DNA of 64,000 bases from Oenanthe sinensis (taxonomy: Eukaryota; Streptophyta; Magnoliopsida; Apiales; Apiaceae). Numbering within the stretch: position 1 is the stretch's first letter; each line of letters opens with the position of its first letter. Made by a program: the position numbers and the translations under genes. The notes beneath the pieces were generated by a model. That model saw nothing but the letters and a program-made list of their open reading frames with translations, made no database searches and was not told where the DNA came from. Positions 23,070 to 35,768 of this stretch are shown here, in pieces. Location of the stretch: positions 32,525,501-32,589,500 of the forward strand of contig CM053809.1 in assembly GCA_028671895.1 (NCBI GenBank), written 5' to 3'.

Positions 23070-25146
23070 ATGGTGTGGAAGCAAGCGATATAAAAAAAAA
23101 TTAGGTGAAGTGAATGAAGTGGCTTAACTGCTCTGGAGAGTGATAGATGCTAAAAAAAACATATATGTATAAACCCATACTATACGGGATATGTTTGGTT
23201 GCTAGTATAAGTGAAAATGATTTATGTTCAAAAATATCAAATTATATTACATTTTTTCAAATTAAACCAAACGAATCTGACATGTATATATATCACTAAA
23301 TATTAATTTAACTCCATGCAAAGCCCGGGTTTTATTTGTAAAAGTGTTTATCATCTGTCGTCCCGGTCTCACCACGAGTTAGAACAGATACTCATTTGTG
23401 AGGATATAAGTCAATTTAGTAAAAAAAAATACTAATTTAATATTAATATTATTCTTTTATGTTCATTTATTTCTAAATTAAAATATAATTTTATTAATAA
23501 TTTAAAATTAATAATATGAATAATAGATTTTAATGTTATTAGTACAAATCAAAATTCTTTTTAGTATTTTTAAAATTAATAATATAAATATTATGTTCTA
23601 ATGTGTTGTTGATGAAATTCGAATATTAAACTTATATTTAATATTTTTCGAGTTATAAATATGTTATTAATAAAAGTTTTCTAGTAATTATTTTATATAA
23701 AATATAATAGGATATAATAAATATTTTATTGTATAATATATAAGTATTTGTTAGTGATAATTATATAAATTATTAATTTTAATATGTTGTTAATGTAATT
23801 TAAATATGATATATATATATATATAATATCTTTTTATGCTATTGAATTTTTATTAGTATAATATTAGATATGACTTATAAATAATTATATAATATTATGT
23901 AGTAATTAATCATTTTTAAATCATAATTTATATGAGTTAATTTGGTTGAATAATGTATACATAGATATATACATATGACATATTTTCGAGCCATAATTAC
24001 GATCTTTATGTTACCATATAGTAATTATTTATTCTTTGGAAGTATTTAATTTATAAATTAAAATGAATTATAAAAAAATTATGACATATTTTCGAGCCAT
24101 AATTACGATCTTTATGTTACCATATAGTAATTATTTATTCTTTGGAAGTATTTAATTTATAAATTAAAATGAATTATAAAAAAATTTAAAATTTTGATAA
24201 TATATTAATAAATTTTATTTTTATAAATATAAATTTTAAATATGTTACTATACAATTACGACATATGAAATAATTTTTGAAAAATTGTAAATTTATAGAT
24301 TTGTATGTCTATAAATATAAATGATGCGGGGTTGTTTTCGCTATGAAGAATAGAAGACGAGACGTTGCCAACTCTGCAAGCCATTCTTGTGTTGTAAATT
24401 CTTATGTTGTAAAGAATCATTAAAGTCCTTAGAGTACAAGATTGCCCTTGTTAAATGGATAAAGTGACTTTTATGTCTCATGGTTGAAGACTTGAAGTGA
24501 CTAAATTATACTTTTTCTTTTGAAGTTGTTTTATGTCTCATGGTTGAAGTGACTAAATTATACTTTTGCTTTTGAAGTTGTTAAATTGATGTTTTATTTT
24601 CATGGCTTCCATAATTAAATTAATTAATTACATGATTCTTTGGTTAAATTTAAATGGTTTAATCTACTCTAAAAAAAAGCTTGTTTAATGCAGGCGTGGA
24701 GATGGGTTCACGGAGTTATAACGTACTGATGAGAATCTTACCTCTTATTACAAAAACAATTTTGTCTAGTTATCTGAGTTTGAAATCGAGGTCTTGCACA
24801 AAAATGATTTACACATTTAACAAATTACAAAAGTGATAGAGCATAATTTATATTAAAAGAATCAACGGGAAAAAGTTTAAAATTTGTATTCTTAATAAAT
24901 TGTTTAAAAAATAATACAGTCTGAATTCAATTTTAAATTTTAATTCTACCGTTCATCACATCTTTTTGTCTTTTCATAGGGTTAATTTTTTTTAGTTAAT
25001 TTTTTCATAGGGTTAATTCTTTTTTTGCTAAGTTAATTATATTTATAGAAAAATCAGAACAAGGGTGTCCTCTAATGAGACCACCCTACTCCCGAGTGAA
25101 AGACACAAGGGAGAAGCCTCTCAAACAAAGTTAGATTATTACATAT
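23070..25146. other. gene-free region upstream of SCAR
   Basis: Very AT-rich with no supported gene. It holds an exact 106-bp duplication (23975-24186) and a 60-bp imperfect duplication near 24470-24585 built on TTATGTCTCATGGTTGAAG. A GCAAAGCCCGGG motif near 23318 resembles the hairpin found in several plant MITEs and Helitron-like elements. Confidence 0.55.
23975..24186. repeat. exact 106-bp tandem duplication
   Basis: Two adjacent copies, starting at 23975 and 24081 (ATGACATATTTTCGAGCC), with no difference that I can see over their length. Confidence 0.92.
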
Positions 25147-25757
25147 AGGAGTGTACATGGGTTAAAAAAACTGAATAACACAACTCTTATTTCGGCCGAC
25201 CCTACCCGAAATAATACAACCCGATTTATGTTTGGGTTAAAAAAAATTAACCCGCTTTTTATGGGTTTTAATTTTTTAAACCCAACCCGTTTATTATTTA
25301 ATAGATGCACTAGTTTAATAAGGCACTCGTTTAATAAATATACTAATATATCATGTAAATATATATTTTAGAACAAAATGAAAAAAAAATCTAGACAAGG
25401 CATTCATACTTAGCATAAATATAAATGGGATGATAAGTTTTATTTTTTTATTATTGAATATAATTAAAGTAAAAAAGACTTATTTGAGACGAATGATTAT
25501 AATATTTTGAACATATTATATTGTATTTGTTTCAATTTGATTGGTTACTTTTGATATACGTTTTTTTTATTTCAAATATGTATTTAAAACCCTGTTCAAA
25601 CCAACCCAAAAAACCCGAACCGATGTATAATAAATAGGGTTGGGTTATGAATTTACTTTTCATGGGCTGAGTTGAAAATTTTCAAACTAGTTTAATTGGG
25701 TTAGGTTGCGAAAATATCGTTAACACGCCCAACCCGACCCGCGTACACCTCTAACTA
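25147..25757. mobile_element. MITE rich in AACCCG units
   Basis: The ends form an inverted repeat: AGGAGTGTACATGGGTT on the left and AGAGGTGTACGCGGGTCGGG inward from the right. Near both ends the sequence is made of AACCC/GGGTT units. Similar GGGTTGGGTT-rich sequence lies at about 42.63-43.31 kb. No coding capacity; the target duplication is unclear. Confidence 0.55.
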
Positions 25758-25759
25758 CA

Positions 25760-27215
25760 TAGCAACAACCAAGACAACATCATTCAACATTACACAACAT
25801 TACACATCAAAATGTATTATGCCAATAGCATTTCAAAGCAACAATTCTTAGGTTTGGCAAGTGTGCCAACATCAGCAGCTTCTTTGGCATCAAGGCCTTC
25901 CATACCAGCAAGCTCATCTCTGTCTATATCCTGGTCGATAAGGTTGTCTGCTCCACTCTGCACAGCAAATTGCCTTCCAAGATAGTGTTTCATCTCAACC
26001 TCCCAAGTTGCAACTTCTTTCCCTTTAGCTAATAGTTATTGTCTCAAGTTCTGCTTGTTGAGTTGGAAGTCTTTTGAACTTTCGATCCAAGAGGTACCTG
26101 TGTTAAGATTTAGACCACAACAAGAAGTACGAAAAGTAGGATATGGGAAAGAAACACTCTGACATTCCTCTTCATTATCGGCTTGCATCGGGGAAGAATC
26201 AGCAGAGGTGGACATGGAGGACTCGTCTCTATAGTTACTAGAGTCTGTTGAATCGGCCTTGGGAACACTGGGTCAGGCTGGCCAAATGCAAGAGCATTGA
26301 TCAGGAGCAACCGTTGGAGACAAACATTGAACTTTAACCTATACAGCAGACTCTGTCAGCTTAACCCAAACATAAGAAGGCCTAGGACTGTTAGAAGCTA
26401 TATCAATCAAAATAAGGGCTTGTGTTTGAGGTTCATTGTGAGTAGCAACATTGAAAGTATCCGCATACATGGCTATAGGGGAACCCAAAGCCCTGCTGAT
26501 ATAACATAGTCCCTGGGTCGATCAATATAAGAAAAGAACATTGTAGAAGGTAACCCATACGGGAATCAAAGCAGAGGATGCATTCATAGGAATATCTTCT
26601 GACCACAGCTTTAAATCAAACAAGCAACCATCAATATCAAGGGGACTGTACTTAAAAGCTCTATACAAAGCACTTTCATTCTTGAACTTAAAAACTAAAT
26701 AAACATTTTTAAGACCAGCAAATTCATAGATACCAAAAGTAAATTTCTTAGTAACATCAAACTCAAAGTCTAAGTTTCGAGCAAACCCATAACAACAATT
26801 TTTTCAAAACAAAGAAGCATGATTCAAAAAATCGATAAGTGGATAAATACAAACAAATCCATTAACTCTTGATAGCATACTAGGGTTCCGATTGATAGTT
26901 GTTAGCTCTTGTGAGTTGAATAGAAAAGATGAGATATTACCGTCTGAGAGTGAATCATTTGCGTCCTCGCTTAGGAGGCCTTGAGTGGGAGCTTCGTGGT
27001 TAAGTCGCCTTGTTTCCGGGGAGGAGGTCTCAACATCTGTTCGCAAGGGAGGAGGAAGGAGAGTCTTGTTATGGGAGATAGTCATAGGAATCCAAGATCG
27101 AGTCATGAGAGAAAGACTGAGCTTAAAGGTGTGAGCGTGGATGAGATATTCGGGGATCAAAAGTTGAAAACCCAAGTGTAGAGAAGACAAGTGTGTCACT
27201 AGAAATGAAATCAAT
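25760..27215 (-). pseudogene. retroelement ORF1-like remnant
   Basis: On the minus strand, pieces of reading frame between about 27215 and 25820 are separated by frameshifts and stops. A middle piece (about 26800-26550) reads F-T-F-G-I-Y-E-F...V-F-K-F-K-N-E-S-A-L-Y-R-A-F and L-K-L-W-S-E-D-I-P-M-N...P-V-W-V. This resembles the N-terminal domain of plant LINE/gag-like ORF1 proteins (DUF4283 type). The assignment is tentative: no zinc knuckle or reverse transcriptase is visible. Confidence 0.4.
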
Positions 27216-27946
27216 GCCTAGAGTATATTTAATTAAATCATTAGGAAGAAAAACCAAGAGGCCCGTTGAGCAGAATTGAAAGGTCCGGAGAGTGGAAGTG
27301 GCGGAGAAAGGGAAGGTAAAATAGGAAAAAGAAGAAAAAAAAAGGAGGAGAGAGAAGAGAGAAAAGGTAGCTTGATCGGGTAGTTGAATTTTGTTTTCAT
27401 AGGATTAATTGATTTAAAATGATCAAAATGTTTTTTTGAAAGAATTAAAACACTTAATAGAGAGTGATTCTAACTATTTTGGAAACATGACATATTTTGC
27501 TACACCGTTAACTTGTTGAACAAATTTTGGTGATGGCTCGTTACAAGCCGCTCGTATATTCAGTGATGTACTGATATCAATATTAAAGTTTTAATAGATT
27601 TAATTTTGATTTTTTTACAAATATATTTGATCTGACTTACAAAGTTATCACTTTGTCTCAAATATATTTTGTGTTTGTTTTATGTTTCTTTATCAACAAT
27701 TGGATAATTTTTTTTTATGAAATAATAATAAAAACTCTCTCTCCCAGCTTAAAAAATTATAATTATAAAAAATGTAACACCATAATCACCAAATTCTCGA
27801 AGGCAATTTGAAATGTAGCTGTAAAGTTGCAGAGTAGAATCTGTCTAATATAAAATGGGCAGTGTCAGAAGAAGTTTTTGATGAATTGATGGAGTGGAAC
27901 ATAGATTTAAAAGTAAATAAATAATTAATTTTTTTCTTAAAACGTA

Positions 27947-29602
27947 CTCCCTCTGTCCTAAATAATAGGTTTTTTTACTTTGTGTCATGCATATATAGGA
28001 GTAGACTTGACAATTCGGATAAACGGTTCAGTTTCGAATCGGATTTGGATCGATTTTCGGTTGTAGTATATTTATATTCGGTTTAGATTGGATCGGATTT
28101 GATTCAGTTCGGATCTAGTTTCGGTTTTGCATAGATTGAATTAGTTTCAGTTCGGATCGGTACGATTTCAGTTTAGATCGAAATCGGATTAAAATTCTGA
28201 CAAATTTCGGATAAAAACAGATTAAATTCGGTTAAGATCTTTTCGGATTTCTTATTTAAAACTAGATTTTGTTTGGATTTAAAAGTTCAATTCGATTAAT
28301 GTTAAATAAATTCGAATTATCGTCGAATTTAAATAAAAATCATTAAGAAAATTTGACAGATAAATAGTAAAATTTGATAAAATAATACTGAATAAAATAA
28401 TTATATCGATTAAGTAATATATTTCTCTAGTTCAGACTTTGGTTAATATAATAAAAAATCACTAAATACTCGCAATTTAATAATTTTATAAAAAAATCTT
28501 GAGAGCTAAATAAAAATATAAATAAATTTTATATGTACATATATAATATACAACTAGCATAAGAGCAAAATATGCAAAAAAATATATTATATTGTGATAC
28601 ACACGTAATTATGCAAAATATAAAGGTATAAATGTCATTTCACAGCTAATAAAAAGGCAAACTGATAAAAAAACTGAAGGGTTGTATATCAAGACTTTTA
28701 AAAGAAAAACAAAAATCCAAATATATGAAATGATTGCAACAATAACTATTTAACATGAGATTACTGGTTTGATATCCAATGATGACATGATTTTATCTTT
28801 TTGAACAAAAATTTTAAATTGTGATACATACATAATTATGCAAAATATAAGGGTATAACTGTCATTTCACAGCTAATAAAAAGACAAACTTTACCCTTAT
28901 GTTGAGTTTTAATATATAGTAATAGATATTTATTTATTTTTAGAATATGAATTTATATTCACCTTTCTTTACTTTCCAGTGAATTCAAAATAAATATTAT
29001 TCTTAATTTTTTCAATATTTTATTTTACAAATGCATGTATTATATGTGTGAATCATGTATAAGTGTATAATGTATTTATGAATGTAACGAATCATAAGAT
29101 TGTATGTACGAAATATACGTATGGGTATATAATTTAGTTTGAGCCATATTCAGTTTTTGTAATTTTTTTATTAAAATTTGATTGATTCGGGTCATTATCG
29201 GATATGTTATTTCGGATTATTTTCGGTTAAAATTACGGTTTCGGATTATTTTCGGATCGAATTGAATCGGTTTTCGAATCATTATCAGATTTGATTATTT
29301 TGAATCGATATCGGTTCAGATTGTTTCGGATATGGTTACATTTTCAGATTATCAAATTCGAATCTCGGTTCCATGCGTTTCGGTTCGGTTTTTCGGATCT
29401 AGACTCATTTTGCCAAGTCTATTTAGAGTAAAAAAACACGTCTCTGATTGATATTAATTTTTACATCATATAAAAATTTAAATTCTAAATTTTTATTTGA
29501 TATAATTTTTTAAACTTCTATTAGATATATGTATATATTTTTTACTCATAAATATGTGTGCCAAAAAAGTCAAAAAATTATAATTAAGGACGAGAGGAAT
29601 AG
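27947..29602. mobile_element. Stowaway MITE interrupted by a 1.4-kb insertion
   Basis: TA flanks both ends (27945-27946 and 29603-29604). The left end is CTCCCTCTGTCCTAAATAAT and the right end, inward, is CTATTCCTCTCGTCCTTAAT. The interior matches stop at about 28000 and resume at about 29422, so a second element of about 1.42 kb lies inside. Confidence 0.6.
28002..29421. mobile_element. TTCGG-rich element with TAGACTTG ends
   Basis: The left end is TAGACTTGACAA and the right end, read inward, TAGACTTGGCAA. The outer 150 bp on each side are built of many degenerate TTCGGAT / ATCGGTT units in the same orientation. The centre is AT-rich and repeats one block twice (AAAATATAAAGGTATAA... TGTCATTTCACAGCTAATAA near 28615 and 28848). 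No coding capacity; the superfamily is unknown. Confidence 0.5.
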
Positions 29603-29614
29603 TACGTATACTTA

Positions 29615-29808
29615 GTGGGTGTTTGACTTAGTTTATAAGTAATAAATTACATTTTTTAAAAAGTATTTTTTTTTTTGAAAATTAATATTTATTTTAGAAA
29701 TTTAAGACCAAATCTTATTTGAAAATAAGTTACTTATTTTCAGAAAAAGTACATATATACCAATTTTTTCAACTTATAAACTGTTTTTAAGTCCAAACAA
29801 ACGGGGCC
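29615..29808. mobile_element. small Harbinger-like MITE
   Basis: A 194-bp element between TTA direct repeats (29612-29614, 29809-29811) with ends GTGGGTGTTTGACTTA and, inward, GGCCCCGTTTGTTTGGACTT. CTTATAAACT / AGTTTATAAG pairs just inside the ends. Confidence 0.65.
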
Positions 29809-30343
29809 TTAATAAAGAAAGAGCAGCATTGATCGGTGGAGTTGACTTAGGGGGCAAGTGCGAGTTTTTGAGTTGATTTATCCGTTCGGAATCGAATCTT
29901 AGTTGGCCTTCACGACTCCCCATGCTTGTATCGATATATTCTGTTACTGTATTAAAGATTTAGAGGCCGTTTGCATTTTTTCAGTCTCTCATACAGAATT
30001 GATCTGAGTACTACGGTTTACCGTTCATCCTTTTTTAATTGTCTCTGGAAAAGAATATATTTTAAAAAAATTATTAATTACATAATTTGTTTATATGAAT
30101 ATCAGTCATTATTGCATTAAATTAAATGAATTGTTTGCATATTTCAATTAGTCAAAAATTAGAAATAATAATACAAAGATATTATTTGAAAAAATCTTTA
30201 TAAAATTATTTTGAAAAGACAGAAATACAAGTAATTAGGAATTAAAATTTTTTCATAAGAGACAACTAAAAGGCGACGGAGGGAGTAATACATTTTTTTA
30301 ATTCCACACTGTTTACTGTAACTTCATATTGTATTATTATAAT

Positions 30344-30766
30344 TGTAACATCCCATATCGAATATATAAAGTGTATTTGAACCCTTTATAAGAACAAGTC
30401 AATAACTAATGTATACTTAAAATTACTAGTTTTTTATGGGCTGACATATGGTGGGTTGTTGGGCCTGATATGCATTCAATTATAAACTTGAGTTATTATA
30501 AATGGTATCATAGCCTTGCCCACGGCCGGAAGTGCTAAGGCACTGCCCGGATTCCGTAAGTTTGTCCGTGAGTTCGACGAGAACATCAACCCAATAAAGT
30601 GAGGTGTTTGTAACATCCCACATCGAATATATAAAGTGTATTTGAGCCATTTATAAGGACAAATCAATAATTAATGTATATCTAAAATTACTAACTTTTT
30701 ATGAGTTGATCTGTGGTACGTTGTTGAGCCTGATATACATTCAATTACTGGTTTGGATTGTTATAA
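30344..30766 (+). mobile_element. TRIM retrotransposon
   Basis: Two 158-bp direct repeats (30344-30501 and 30609-30766, both starting TGTAACATCCCA) surround 107 bp. Just after the first repeat is TGGTATCATAGCC (30503-30515), a primer-binding site with one or two changes from the initiator-methionine tRNA complement. The purine-rich AAAGTGAGG lies just before the second repeat. An ATAAT direct repeat flanks the element (30339-30343, 30767-30771). The repeats have diverged at many positions, so this is an old insertion. No coding capacity. Confidence 0.82.
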
Positions 30767-30771
30767 ATAAT

Positions 30772-33341
30772 TATACTCTAGTGTTTTGGTCAACTGGTGC
30801 ATGCACTAATTATTTCATTTTTTAAAAAGAAAGAAGCGCTCCCTCTAATGAATAGACAATGTACTCCTAATTAACTCAAGCTCAACAGCCTGGCCTGGAT
30901 TTTATGAGTTTTAGAGGCGCTTGTATTATTCTATATCTGGTGGCTATGGCCCACGAGTCATGACAATCAATAAGCAATTACGTTTTGCACCACAAGTTCA
31001 AAGGAAAATGGGCTTTTTCTGGAAGGACAAAGGCTTGTACGCCCATCTCATGTCATGTAAAATGCATTTATAGTTTAGTACAACATGTTTAATGACAATA
31101 TGCTGTTTTTTTGGTCTAATCGTTTATAAATCAGTGTTTTTTCTATGAACATTGGTTTTGTTTGTGTATTCTAGGTGAAAATTTTGTTTCTACATGTAAG
31201 TTTAAAAATATAGAATATGAGTATTATTGTTTAAATGTTGTATATTATATTACAAGTCATTAGTTATTTGACATTTTATACCGATAAAAAAGCACTTTTT
31301 AAAAAACGAATCGGTTTTATTTATTTTTGTTAATAAAATATATTACAACTAGATATTTATTATAAGCTTATTCCTATATTTTAACTATTTTATATAAAAT
31401 TAGATTTTTATTGGATTAAATATCACTTTGATCATTCGGTTCATTCAAATATATTACTTTACTCATACATCGCTATTTTAACTCACTCCATTCAAATTTT
31501 TAATCAAATGTTATTTCTTATTTTTTTTATAATAGGGACTAAGCTACATGTCTTTGACGGTGCTGATTGAGCTGAGGTGGCCTCGAACGGCTCTTTCCTC
31601 TCTTCTATAAAAACATGTATATATTAGGGTTCTTAGTAGTAGGTGAAAGTCATTCCCTTCCCCTCTACTTTTTTTTTAAAATTCTTTCAAGCAATTGTCT
31701 GTAGATATTGTTGAAACCCCATGACTAGAAGTTGTGCAACAAGCTCGGCAACAAAACTCAACCCAATATGTTTGTGACCGTAAAAAACGGGACAAGATGT
31801 TTACCTCATGATCGATTTGAAGAATGCGGGATAAAGGTTCTACATTTGTAGCTCCAAGAGTGTAAAAGTAATGTACATGTTAGTAAGTTTGTATGTAAGT
31901 AATTTGTACTGTGTATCTTGAAGCCATAGTGCCAAATAGTTTTATCTTTCCTTGATCTTCTTTATTTCTTTATTGCGTTTTTCTCTGAGCACATGAATGA
32001 GTTGTTTTAGGGCTTTGATTTGATTGATTATTTAGTTTATATAAGTCGTTTTTATAATTCTCTATTTGATTGTTTATATTGATTTTTTAATGTTTTTTAA
32101 AACATAATTAACTTTATAATAAATTTATTAATTTAGGCGAGATTTGAAAAACAACAACTTAAATTAGACCTGATCATTCAAAATAATTTGAGATTAATAT
32201 ATGTGTTTATTCTTATTTAGAATATGTATATATCTATTTGCCTGATGTGATCATCTAAGTTAAATTTTGAATTTTTTATTCCAGAATCAGGTTAAGTCTC
32301 AATATATTGTACCCAATGAAATAACTTAAATAATTTATAAGACAATAATAAATTTTAAAAAATCGTAATCTTTTGAGTGCAATTGGGGTTGAGATTTTTA
32401 TAAACTGCACCATTTAAATTAATTTTTAGCGTCCTCTTCCGTCTTCACGTTTGAATGAATAGCCTATATATAGACGCATATCATACCTCTCGTATATACG
32501 ATAATATCGCCGACTTCACCTTCTCACTTCCAAAGCCATTTTACAAAAATAATATCGGTGTTTATGTCCCCGCCTTCTATCAACTCTAATATTGTATATG
32601 ATAATTTGAATCAAAACATGAATATTTATTGAAAATTGGTTCAAATTCTACTTCCGAATCGGTTGAAGTATATTAGCTTAAATGAAGAATTTTGGGTAAT
32701 TCAAAGAGTATTTATTTAGCCTTAATCTTAACAATATTTACAAAATTAATATCATAACAATATAATTTTTTAGTGGTGATTGAAACATTGCCGAAAGATA
32801 CAACAAAGTGTAAATTTAGGATTAAACAGAGTTACATTAACTTAGTGATTCTAATTCATATGCAATTGAGAGGTCGTCTAGATTAATTTATTTTACTCAA
32901 ATTAATAGTACTTCTTTTAAAAATATGTCAGAAAGTATATCCTTATTGCAATAAGTTGCAGTAAAACAGACGGCGTATATAAGCTGTCAATTGAATCGAT
33001 TAATACTAGTTTTTAAGTAGTTAACAAGGAAGGAGATTAAGCGGTATCTTAGTTTTGACCAGAGACATTCGGCTGCAGTTGTTAATTAGAGGTGTTAGCT
33101 GTATTTTTAGTGCAAAATTAAGATTAAATGCTTAAACATACCTGTAGCTAGGACTGTTGTTACTGGTTAGCCAAACTGAAATATATTGTTTGGGTATCTA
33201 CAAAACCACGGAAGAAAAATGTAGCAAAATATTACAGTAATGGCACTTGCAGAGTACGTAGTTGCAGCTTTTCATAAAAGCCAAAGGTCTTCCTGTTATT
33301 TTTCATCATCATCCAAACAAAATAGACAAAGTTTTTACACA
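30772..33341. other. intergenic region before the EP1-like cluster
   Basis: Apart from the possible zinc-finger remnant near 31.7-31.9 kb, I see no gene or clear repeat. The end of this stretch would contain the promoter of the first EP1-like copy, but no TATA box stands out within 100 bp of its start codon. Confidence 0.5.
31715..31885 (+). pseudogene. possible GRF-type zinc-finger remnant
   Basis: From the ATG at about 31721 a short frame and its shifted continuation read C-D-R-K-K-R-D-K-M-F-T-S and then F-Y-I-C-S, spaced as in the small plant GRF zinc-finger proteins, with stops and a frameshift between. It is non-functional as read. The similarity is short and weak. Confidence 0.3.
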
Positions 33342-34621
33342 ATGTGTTCTTCTTTTTCACTTGCAGTTTTTCTTATCCTTCTCCTCACTATAATATCAAC
33401 TAGCCAATCCGTCGTGCCATCGGACAGAACATTCCGCTATTTCAATTCGGGGGAACTAGGAGAATACCTTGTTGAATATGGCGATTAACGTCCTTTAGAT
33501 ATTGCCACATTTCCATTCATGCTTTGTTTTCAAAACTCCACCCCTAATGCCTTCACTTTAGGTCTTCGAATGGGCCACCGTCGCTCTGGGTCCATAATGC
33601 GTTGGGTTTGGGCTGCAAATCGGGGAAAGCTTGTCCGTGAAAATGCAACCCTTGCATTCGGTGCTGATGGTAACCTGGTGTTGGCAGATGTTGATGGCTC
33701 GATTGCATGGCAGACGGGTACAGCAAATAAGGGCGTGGTAGGGTTGGAATTACTTCAAAGTGGAAATCTTGTTTTGTATAATGCCAAGGGTGCATATATC
33801 TGGCAAAGTTTTGATCACCCAACTGATACACTTGTTATAGGCCAAGGACTACATCTTAATGGGGCTACAAAGTTGGTTAGTAGATTGTCCGAAATGGATG
33901 CTGCTGATGGACCTTACTCCTTTGTAATGGAGCAAAGGAATTTGTCCATGTATTATAAGAGCAGCAATGCAATAAGTCCTCTACTATACCACAAATTCGA
34001 TGATTATGTACCTGTCAAAGAGACTTTGGCGGATATAGTCTTTACCGTAATTAGTAGCGATGAATCTTATCATTATCCATTTGACCTGTCCTTTTCGTAT
34101 CACATGAAAAATTCTCCCGGATCCGGGATTAGAGTTCTAGCTAGACCCAAGTACAATTCTACTCTTTCAATGCTTCGACTTGACATAGACGGAAACCTAA
34201 GAATATATACTTATGACCAAAATGTTGATTCGGATGCATGGGAAGTTATATTCGAGCTTTTCAATAGCAAAATCCGCGAAGATGGAGGCGAAGACGGAAG
34301 CCGTAGCAAATGTAGATTACCAAGAAAGTGTGGATCTTTAGGGGTGTGCGAAGATAATGAATGCTTGGCTTGTCCAACACCTGCAGGTTTGCTAATGTGG
34401 ACTACTACAAAGTTGTGGGTGTGGAACATTTCCTGAATAAATATACCGAAGGAATGCGTATGAAAATTGGTGATTGTACAGAAAAATGCAACAAAGATTG
34501 CAAATGCATAGGCTTTTTCTATAGGGAAGAGTCCTCAAAATGCCTGTTGGCTCCTGAACTAGACACTTTGATCAAGGTGTCCAATCCCTCTCGTGTTGGT
34601 TACATTAAAATGTCTAAATAA
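33342..34621 (+). pseudogene. EP1-like glycoprotein, copy 1 (disabled)
   Basis: The original start is the ATG at 33342, which gives a signal peptide aligned with the intact copies; an in-frame ATG at 33240 only adds 34 unrelated residues. Two lesions: the codon at 33486-33488, a tyrosine in the intact copies, is TAA; and a 55-bp deletion just after the ...C-P-T-P-A-G-L-L segment (near 34396) shifts the frame before the PAN domain. Otherwise the bulb-lectin domain (W-Q-S-F-D-H-P-T-D-T-L), the C-R-L-P-R-K-C-G-S-L-G-V-C segment and the PAN domain are well kept and end at TAA 34619-34621. Few lesions suggest recent loss. Confidence 0.9.
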
Positions 34622-35150
34622 TTTTCTTGTATTTTTTTCTCTCTTGTATAATTTGTTTCATTATTGCATCTTTACCGGTTTTAATTAATTTGTAAGTAAA
34701 TAATTTGAATTTGTGGATGAAGGAGTGAATTGTAATATAGAGTTGTTATCATCTTCATAATTATTTGTAATGTAATTAATGCAGGAGTTAACAATTCCTT
34801 CTTGCTTTAACGATCTTGATTTATATACATGTGTGTAAAATATAATTTATATAGGATTTTTAGTTGCAAATTTACTTTATGGGAATATTTTTTTTAATCC
34901 GTAATGCACTAATTATATTTTATTTTAATTGAATTATATTTTTTTAGACCTAATTCTCATTTTCTTCTGTTTAAAAACGTTTCTCATTCAATATTCCGTT
35001 CCCTCCGCCATCAATGCACTAAAACTGCTGGACGAACATGTACCCATTCATCATTTTTCTTTAATCTATTCTATCCTAGCTAATTAAAAGAATTAAAACA
35101 TGATCATTCTCTATAACATTATGGGTCTACTTAATTAGATGATGATAATA
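34622..35150. other. 3' flank of EP1-like copy 1
   Basis: No gene; presumably the former 3' UTR, followed by unremarkable AT-rich DNA up to the CACTA element. Confidence 0.5.
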
Positions 35151-35768
35151 CAATACTAGAAAAAATCACATAGACATCAGTTTCTAGCCAATGTCTGATA
35201 ATTTTTCGACTGATGTCTTTGTGAGTGATGTTAAAGTTCATAGTAAAAGACATCAATTTATGACCGATGTCTGATAATACTTTCAACATCGGTTTTCTAT
35301 GTAAAACTGTTGTTGTCGAGTCCATTAGACATCAGATTCTTAGTCAATACTGTTGTTTTAGTGTATAATAGAAATCAATAATTAATGAATATATAGACAT
35401 CAATTATGGCTTCCAAAACTGTTGTTTTAGTTTGTATCAAACATCAGCTTTTCTTGTTATAACTGTTGTGTCAGTGTGTGATAGACATCAGTTTTGTTTA
35501 TAAAAGTAATATGCCTTACTATATCAGACATTAGTTTATAACAAATATCATATGTTAGAACTTCATTTGACAATATTAACCTAATTTATTTACATCATTT
35601 CCAGCACTATTTGTGCACAACAAACTAGCAACCAATCAAACCCACATAACTAGCAACCAATCAAGTACATTAAAAAAAATCATAAACTCGAACGCTAGTA
35701 TAACAAACTTAGACTATCTTCCTTGAATGCTTCTTTTGTGAGAAGAGTATTGCATAGTATTGCATAGA

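Noticed and set aside
33553..34429. Antisense frames across EP1-like copies (also near 46137-46427, 59630-59893 and 60306-60569)
   Set aside because: They sit opposite the same positions in all copies, as expected of shadows of a conserved gene, and resemble no family.
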